Shown here: positions 59,001 through 64,000 of the stretch, piece after piece | How the letters are laid out: each line of letters begins with the position of its first letter | Numbering within the stretch: position 1 is the stretch's first letter | Notes under the pieces: generated by a model | The model's database searches: none | Told to the model about the DNA's origin: nothing | Seen by the model: only the letters and a program-made list of their open reading frames with translations | Source of the DNA: Urophycis tenuis | Taxonomy: Eukaryota > Chordata > Actinopteri > Gadiformes > Phycidae | DNA: 64,000 nucleotides | NCBI GenBank assembly: GCA_036785325.1 | Contig: JAXIVH010000070.1 | Span: forward strand, 124,001 to 188,000 | Direction of reading: 5' to 3' | Program-made: the position numbers and the translations under genes

Positions 59001-62000
59001 GTAGTGAAATGAAAATAAATGACCAGTTATGCAATATGAATGAATAACCTGTTATGCAGCAGAAACTACGATGAAAGTGACAAATTGTATAGTTTGATAA
59101 AGTAGTGCCACTGTATACATCACATAGCGTTGGCTCACCTGGGCAGAGAAGCCGCAGAAGAAGGCGAACCAGAAGTGGACGAAGGTGAAGGTGAAGTTCT
59201 TGTAGAAGAAGTAGCGCAGGAACTTGCACATGCGCAGGTAGGACCAGCGGCCATGCACCAGCAGGAGGCGCTGCAGGAAGCGGAACTGAGCGAAGGAGTA
59301 GTCGCTGGATGACACCGCCTGCATGCCCTCCTGGCCGGAGATGCCCACCCCGATGTGGGCCGCTTGGGTGGAGAGGAGGAGGTGGGTGGTAGAGAGGAGG
59401 TGGGAGGCAGAGAGGAGGTGGGAGGTAGAGAGGAGGTGGGTGGTAGAGAGGAGGTGGGTGGTAGAAAGGAGGTGGGAGGTAGAGAGGAGGTGGGTGAGGA
59501 GGTGGGAGGTAGAGAGGAGGTGGGTGGTAGAGAGGAGGTGGGAGGTAGAGAGGAGGTGGGAGGTAGAGAGGAGGTGGGTGGTAGAGAGGAGGTGGGTGGT
59601 AGAGAGGAGGTGGGAGGTAGAGAGGAGGTGGGTGAGGAGGTGGGAGGTAGAGAGGAGGTGGGTGGTAGAGAGGAGGTGGGAGGTAGAGAGGAGGTGGGTG
59701 AGGAGGTGGGAGGTAGAGAGGAGGTGGGTGGTAGAGAGGAGGTGGGCGGTAGATAGGAGGTGGGAGAGGAGCAGAGGTAGTGAGAAGGTGGGAGATTGGA
59801 ATGGTAACTACAGAAAACGTGTGTTTTCTGTAACTGCTAACGACATGTTACTGTTGACGACATCATGACTCTGCTATCCTTTTTCCCTCCAAAATGAGCG
59901 CGTGTATGCAGGTTTTTATCTTTTGCTGGAAAACCAGCAAAAGATCAGACCAGGGACTCCTTTCCCGTTGACTGCAGACCAGTAGGCCTTTCAGTTTGTT
60001 CAGGAACGTGCCGGAAAACAGGACCTCATTTGGAATGATACCAAGGGAAATGACTGCGGTTCCTGTCTATTTACGCGCCAACGTCGGGAACGTAAACCAT
60101 GCAGAGCATCTATCCCCAGCCCACACTACATCTACACCCACCTGATGCATCAATCCCAACCCCGATACATTTAGCCCCAGACCCCCGATACCTCTGATCA
60201 TGCTGACATCATTGGCTCCGTCTCCAATCGCCAAGGTAACGGCCTTCTTGTATTTCTTCACCAGCTCGACCACCTGAGCTTTCTGGAGGGGCGTGACGCG
60301 GCAGCAGATCACCGCCTGGCACATGCAGGCCGTCCGCAGGAACTCCAACTCCATGCTGTCCTCCAGCGCGTACGCCTAGGGTATTATGGGATGGACAGGA
60401 GGACTTTAGACAGGACTACACGGGGTATTATGGGATGGACAGGAGGACTTTAGACAGGACTACACGGGGTATTATGGGATGGACAGGAGGACTTTAGACA
60501 GGACTACACTGAGTATTATGGGATGGACAGGAGGATTATAGACAGGACTACAGAAGGTATTATGGGATGGACAGGAGGACTATAGACAGCATGGGATGGG
60601 ATGGGATAGATGTGGAGCTATGCAGAGTATTATGAGATAGATACTGATATAATGGGATAGATACTCTGTACTTTGTCTGCTGTAAAAAGTCTTTATTATC
60701 TACCTCTACCATCAGCTCTACCTCTCTCCACGTACCAGACTGTTTCCGTTGATAACCAGACCAAACTCTCCGAGCACATCCTCGTCCTTCAGTGCACTCC
60801 CCCGTTTACCCAGAATCCTCTCTGGTAGAAAGACCGCTTCTTCTGCCGCGTTGGGCTTCATAGTCATCAACGCGCTCCTGTATGAACAGAACAAAATGAG
60901 GAGGCGTTGGTAAACATATCTTACGTTTAAAGAGAGTGTGTCTTACATCAAGTGTCATCCTCTCACCTCAGTTCCTGTCGGACTTCGTCGGGTGTGTTTC
61001 CTGAGATGACGAACACCTCGTTCATCTCCTCGCGCAGCAGGTTGCAGGAGTAGCCGATGTTCTCTGCCGTCTCTGTCGCACACATCAGACTTTAGGTTGC
61101 AAAACCAATAAACACAAGAGGCCCTTTAAGCTTAGTGATGACTTTGATGTTGAGGTTAAACATACTTTAAACCCCGGTGTGATGGTGAGAGGGTTAGTGT
61201 TAGGGTTAGTGGTGTTAGTGTTACTGGTGGTGGTTAGGGTTAGTGGTGTGGTGCTATGGAATTAGTCATGTTAAAGTCAGTGATGATAGGATTAGTGTAG
61301 AGAGAGTCTAGGGTTGTTGTAGTGAGGCTAGGGTCAGTGTAGAGAGTCTAGGGTTAGTGAAGAGAGTCTAGGGTTAAGCGGTTAGTGTAGAAGTGTTACC
61401 TTGCTTGTCTCCTGTCAAAACCCACATCTTAATGTCAGCCTTTGCCAGCTGCTCAATGGTCTGGGGCACGCCATCTTGAAGCTTGTCTTCAATGGCTGTC
61501 GCCCCGAGTAACTACACAAAACATAGTGCTGGGTATTTATTTATGGATATATGGATATATACAGAAAATTGATTTGCTGTATATGACCTCAACGTATTAA
61601 TGAAGTGTGTATTATCTGAACTAGAAACGGCATACATAATATCATCATAATAATAGTAACATGCCAGTACAGTTAAGGACATCTATGTGGTTCGTAGGTT
61701 CAAATTTTGATTCTACTGTCATTATGTGATCCATTACTGTGGTACATCACAGTGTTGTGTAACGCATGGGGGCAGTATGAAGTAAGAAGGGCACTATATA
61801 ATGGCAACCTGATGTAGCGGCTAAACCAATTGTGGAGAATATGAATTCATGTAATCCATGTGCACGGCAAGAGGTGTTGACGCTTAAGTAAACCTACTGG
61901 CAGAAAGACATGTGCAGTATGTAAATATGCAAATAAAAACCTTGTTACGCAGGAAGGCATTGAGTTAGTTTCTAAGTGTTTTATTGTTTTAGCTCTACTT

Positions 62001-62482
62001 GCATGTTCCGTGTTAATCCTGCATCCTACTTTGAGATTCATCGAAATGAAAAGCGCTTTACCAATACAATGATTCTAACAATGATTAAAACCCTCATCCA
62101 AACTTTGACTCTCAAGACTGTCAAGAAGCGAGTGCTTCTTGTGATCGCTCACCAGGAGGTCCGTCTCCATCTCCTCAAAGAGCTGCTCCAGCTTGGCCTC
62201 TCTGTCGTCAAGAGCGATGCTCGCCTCGTGGTGCTGCTGCTTCCAGCGGCTGAAGAACTCCTCGTCCACGTCCTTGTAGGCCAGCGCCAGAGTCCGCAGG
62301 CCGTCCCCCGCAAACTCCTGCATGTCGAGCAAAAACGCATGGTGGCCCTTCAGGAAGCATCAGTGCAGCCAACATCCATCCACCTACAGTACAGCCGTTT
62401 AGCTATAACTACAGTATCGAGATCCATCCATATCCATAACTCTCGCTGTATCTGCATGTGCACATATCTCTCCAACACACAT

Positions 62483-62540
<58 letters not shown>

Positions 62541-64000
62541 ACACACGCACACCCCAGGCTTACACTGAGGTGCTCTGTGGTGACCTCCATCAGCTTTCTG
62601 CAGGAAGGGTGCAGTCTTTCAAAGATGACGGTGTCGGCTCCTTTGCAATACAGCGACACCTTCCCCTCGGGGCTCCGGACTGAAAACAAGTACACACACG
62701 GACGGGCGCACACGTACGCACACACACACACACACACACGGACGCACACGCACGGACGGATGCACACGTACGCACACACACACACACACACACGGACGCA
62801 CACACACGGACGGATGCACACGTATGCACACACACGGACACACACACACGCACACACAAACATATGCAGACACCAACAAACAGTTAAGCACTACGTCATT
62901 TTATCGTTCCAAACTTCACCAATGACACTGATAATAGTTTGACAGTCGACACTGATAATAGTTCGCCGACGACACGGAGCAACAGCGGAGCGCCCTCACC
63001 GATGACAGACATCCTCTTGCGGACGTTGTTGAAGTCCAGGATGGCGAGCAGCTCGTAGCTTTGCTGCTTCCCCATCTCCACGATGGTGATGCTCTCGGGC
63101 GTGCGCGACCGAAACACAAAGCCAAAGTTCCTGGCGGCGGTCACCAGCGCCCCCTCGTCCGGGGACTGCGCCTGGTAGGCCAGCTCGTCTGCAGGAACAA
63201 CCACGTCACTGACACCACAGTTTAACCCTCGTCCTCATCGTTAGCTCAGCGTCAGAGCGTGGATCGGGCCAGAATTTTCTGTCCTAGCCCGGCCCGCGTC
63301 CGACAGGACAGTAACCGAACCCAACCCAAGCCCGACAGGGATCAAGCCTCTTTATGTCTGAACCTGACACAATTAGTCTATTTTTTTTCATACTAATGAC
63401 ACATTTACCGTCTGTGTTTATGGAAGCCGACCTTTTTTAAGCAACTGCAAGGCATTTGGAAATGTCAACAAACAGATGAGCGCAACATGCGCGGGTAAAT
63501 TAAAAATTTCGCAGATGTGACGGAGCCCGACCCGAACCCGAGCATAGTTTCAAAATATTTGTCCGACCCCGACCCGGCCCGTCGGGTACCGTCGGGTCCT
63601 GTCGGCCCGGGACCCGACAGTACACGATACTCAGTGTAGTCCTGTCTAAAATCCTCCTGTCCATCCCATAATACCCTAGGCTTATGCGCTGGAGGACAGC
63701 ATGGAGTTGGAGTTCCTGCGTTCCTCTACTCAGGGTGGCGTGAGAACGTTCCTCACACTGTGCAGAATAGCTCTATAAAGAGTTTAAGTGGCTTTTGGTT
63801 TTTTGGCTTTGTTAAACAAAGATGATCTTATTTTTTTCCCAAGCGTACCCTCTGTCTTTTCCTCAGCCATGACCGTGTGGCAGAGAGCCAGCAGCCTGAA
63901 GAAGTCCTGCACCTCTGGGATCCCCAGCTTCACGGCCTCCACCAGAGAGTGGTCGTGGAAGGAGAACTTGACATCGGCCAGGGGGTTGAAGGAGAAGTCC
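56094..64000 (-). CDS. ATP8B-type phospholipid-transporting P4-ATPase, C-terminal part, 14 exons
   Basis: Flippase catalytic subunit moving phospholipids to the cytosolic leaflet, normally with a CDC50 partner. Exons in transcript order: 64000–63849 (partial), 63188–63000, 62679–62564, 62317–62153, 61511–61400, 61072–60967, 60877–60736, 60375–60192, 59362–59139, 58665–58582, 58487–58242, 57830–57692, 57174–57044 and 56432–56094. Phases agree for 775 residues. Visible: nucleotide-binding domain (AQSPDEGALVTAARNFGFVF, LYCKGADT), LTGDKQETAENIGYSC, the hinge GDGANDVSMI, then the M5–M10 membrane segments (with RWSYLRMCKF, TVYDEWFITLYN, DYQSFAV). The C-tail has SSRRSGYAFSHAQGYGELV, which marks the ATP8B group. 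The phosphorylation DKTGT motif lies upstream, outside the window. Which ATP8B paralogue (8B2-, 8B3- or 8B5-like) cannot be fixed here. Confidence 0.93.
56735..57043. repeat. 28-bp minisatellite ending at a flippase splice donor
   Basis: About 11 units, mostly CATACATTACT, GTAAGCATGACCTCTAC with some 33-bp variants. The last unit runs into CCATAC, which on the − strand is the donor GTATGG of exon 57044–57174. Confidence 0.88.
58717..58925 (+). repeat. dispersed repeat, copy B
   Basis: Same sequence order as copy A at 53625–53852 but on the opposite strand: (GACA)n, TACTTTAATGATCCCTGAGG, GGAAATTGCATTTG, the ACTCTAC–GTATA–GTAGAGT hairpin and an A/T-rich tail. It sits in a flippase intron. Confidence 0.75.
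59363..59775. repeat. 18-bp purine/pyrimidine minisatellite at a flippase acceptor
   Basis: About 22 units of GAGGTGGGAGGTAGAGAG and the variant with GGGTGGTAG. On the − strand it is a C/T-rich array whose last bases are the acceptor (CACCCAAG) of exon 59139–59362. Long frames here (EEVGGR or VERRWE repeats) are repeat translations. Confidence 0.93.
60376..60600. repeat. 43-bp minisatellite at a flippase acceptor
   Basis: About five units containing TATTATGGGATGGACAGG, AGGACTTTAGACAGGACTAC. On the − strand the first unit provides the acceptor CCATAATACCCTAG of exon 60192–60375. Confidence 0.9.
62484..62550. repeat. (CA)n microsatellite near a flippase donor
   Basis: On the − strand the (GT)n starts within about 13 bp of the donor GTAAGC of exon 62564–62679. 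Confidence 0.88.
62690..62860. repeat. compound (CA)n/(CACACGGACG)n repeat near a flippase acceptor
   Basis: Begins about 12 bp upstream (− strand) of the acceptor of exon 62564–62679. It has three longer sub-blocks containing GGACGGATGCACACGTA. Confidence 0.85.
63245..63620. mobile_element. G/C-rich terminal-repeat element, probably non-autonomous hAT-like
   Basis: G/C-rich ends (left AGCCCGGCCCGCGTCCGACA, right CCGTCGGGTCCTGTCGG) are partly inverted copies. They flank an A/T-rich centre with no long frame. Repeated CCCGACCCG motifs resemble hAT-derived MITEs; the exact ends and target duplication were not fixed. Confidence 0.5.
63629..63721 (+). pseudogene. inverted fragment of flippase exon 60192–60375 and its acceptor
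   Basis: About 93 bp copy, on the opposite strand, of one 43-bp intronic unit plus the acceptor (CCCATAATACCCTAG) and the first 42 bp of the exon (GCGCTGGAGGACAGCATGG and following). It stops abruptly at TTCCTGCG. Located in the intron between exons 63000–63188 and 63849–64000. Confidence 0.88.

Noticed and set aside
59323..59868. Frames of 133 and 181 codons with EEVGGR and VERRWE repeats
   Set aside because: Made by the 18-bp minisatellite; the true gene is on the other strand and this is its intron.
61976..62683. 235-codon + strand frame
   Set aside because: Antisense of flippase exons 62153–62317 and 62564–62679 plus the CA repeat between them.

Overview
This window looks like teleost fish nuclear DNA. 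Genes are split into many small GT–AG exons, dinucleotide microsatellites and minisatellites are dense, and fish-type SINE, LINE and LTR insertions are present. The proteins have clear vertebrate counterparts. I recognise six protein genes, all by reading exons in frame across splice sites. They are tjp2 (ZO-2; +, 1091–20749, 5' end outside the window), apba1 (Mint1/X11-alpha; −, 24331–32057, N-terminal half not found), ptar1 (+, 36282–42866, complete), cenatac/ccdc84 (−, 46115–51225, complete), ntaq1/wdyhv1 (+, 51597–54103, complete) and an ATP8B-type P4-ATPase flippase (−, 56094–64000, 5' end outside the window).

Layout: the strands alternate without exception (+ − + − + −), giving three tail-to-tail pairs (tjp2/apba1, ptar1/cenatac, ntaq1/atp8b) and two head-to-head junctions. 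The tightest junction is cenatac/ntaq1, with start codons only 371 bp apart, so a shared bidirectional promoter is likely. tjp2–apba1–ptar1 matches the vertebrate order known from human 9q21. The other three genes are, to my knowledge, on other human chromosomes, so the right half is a fish-lineage arrangement. The genes do not form one pathway: they cover tight-junction scaffolding, synaptic adaptor function, prenylation, minor-spliceosome splicing, N-terminal Gln deamidation and lipid flipping.

Mobile DNA: an antisense endogenous retrovirus of about 5.2 kb (8005–13222) sits in a tjp2 intron. It has near-identical LTRs, a 4-bp target duplication, a tRNA-Leu-type primer site, an open gag frame, a protease, a broken env and almost no pol. 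A 5'-truncated LINE with a 13-bp target duplication lies between the last two apba1 exons. A tRNA-derived SINE, a foldback element, a GC-rich terminal-repeat element and an inverted pair of dispersed repeats are also present.

The most unusual signal is that tandem arrays start exactly at, or within a few bases of, splice sites in three of the genes. The clearest cases are tjp2 at 5252 and 6762, apba1 at 31971, and atp8b at 57043, 59363 and 60376. One of these makes an AG-free zone of about 440 nt before a 3' splice site; others tile copies of the splice donor through the intron. I found no CRISPR array, operon, rRNA or functional tRNA gene.
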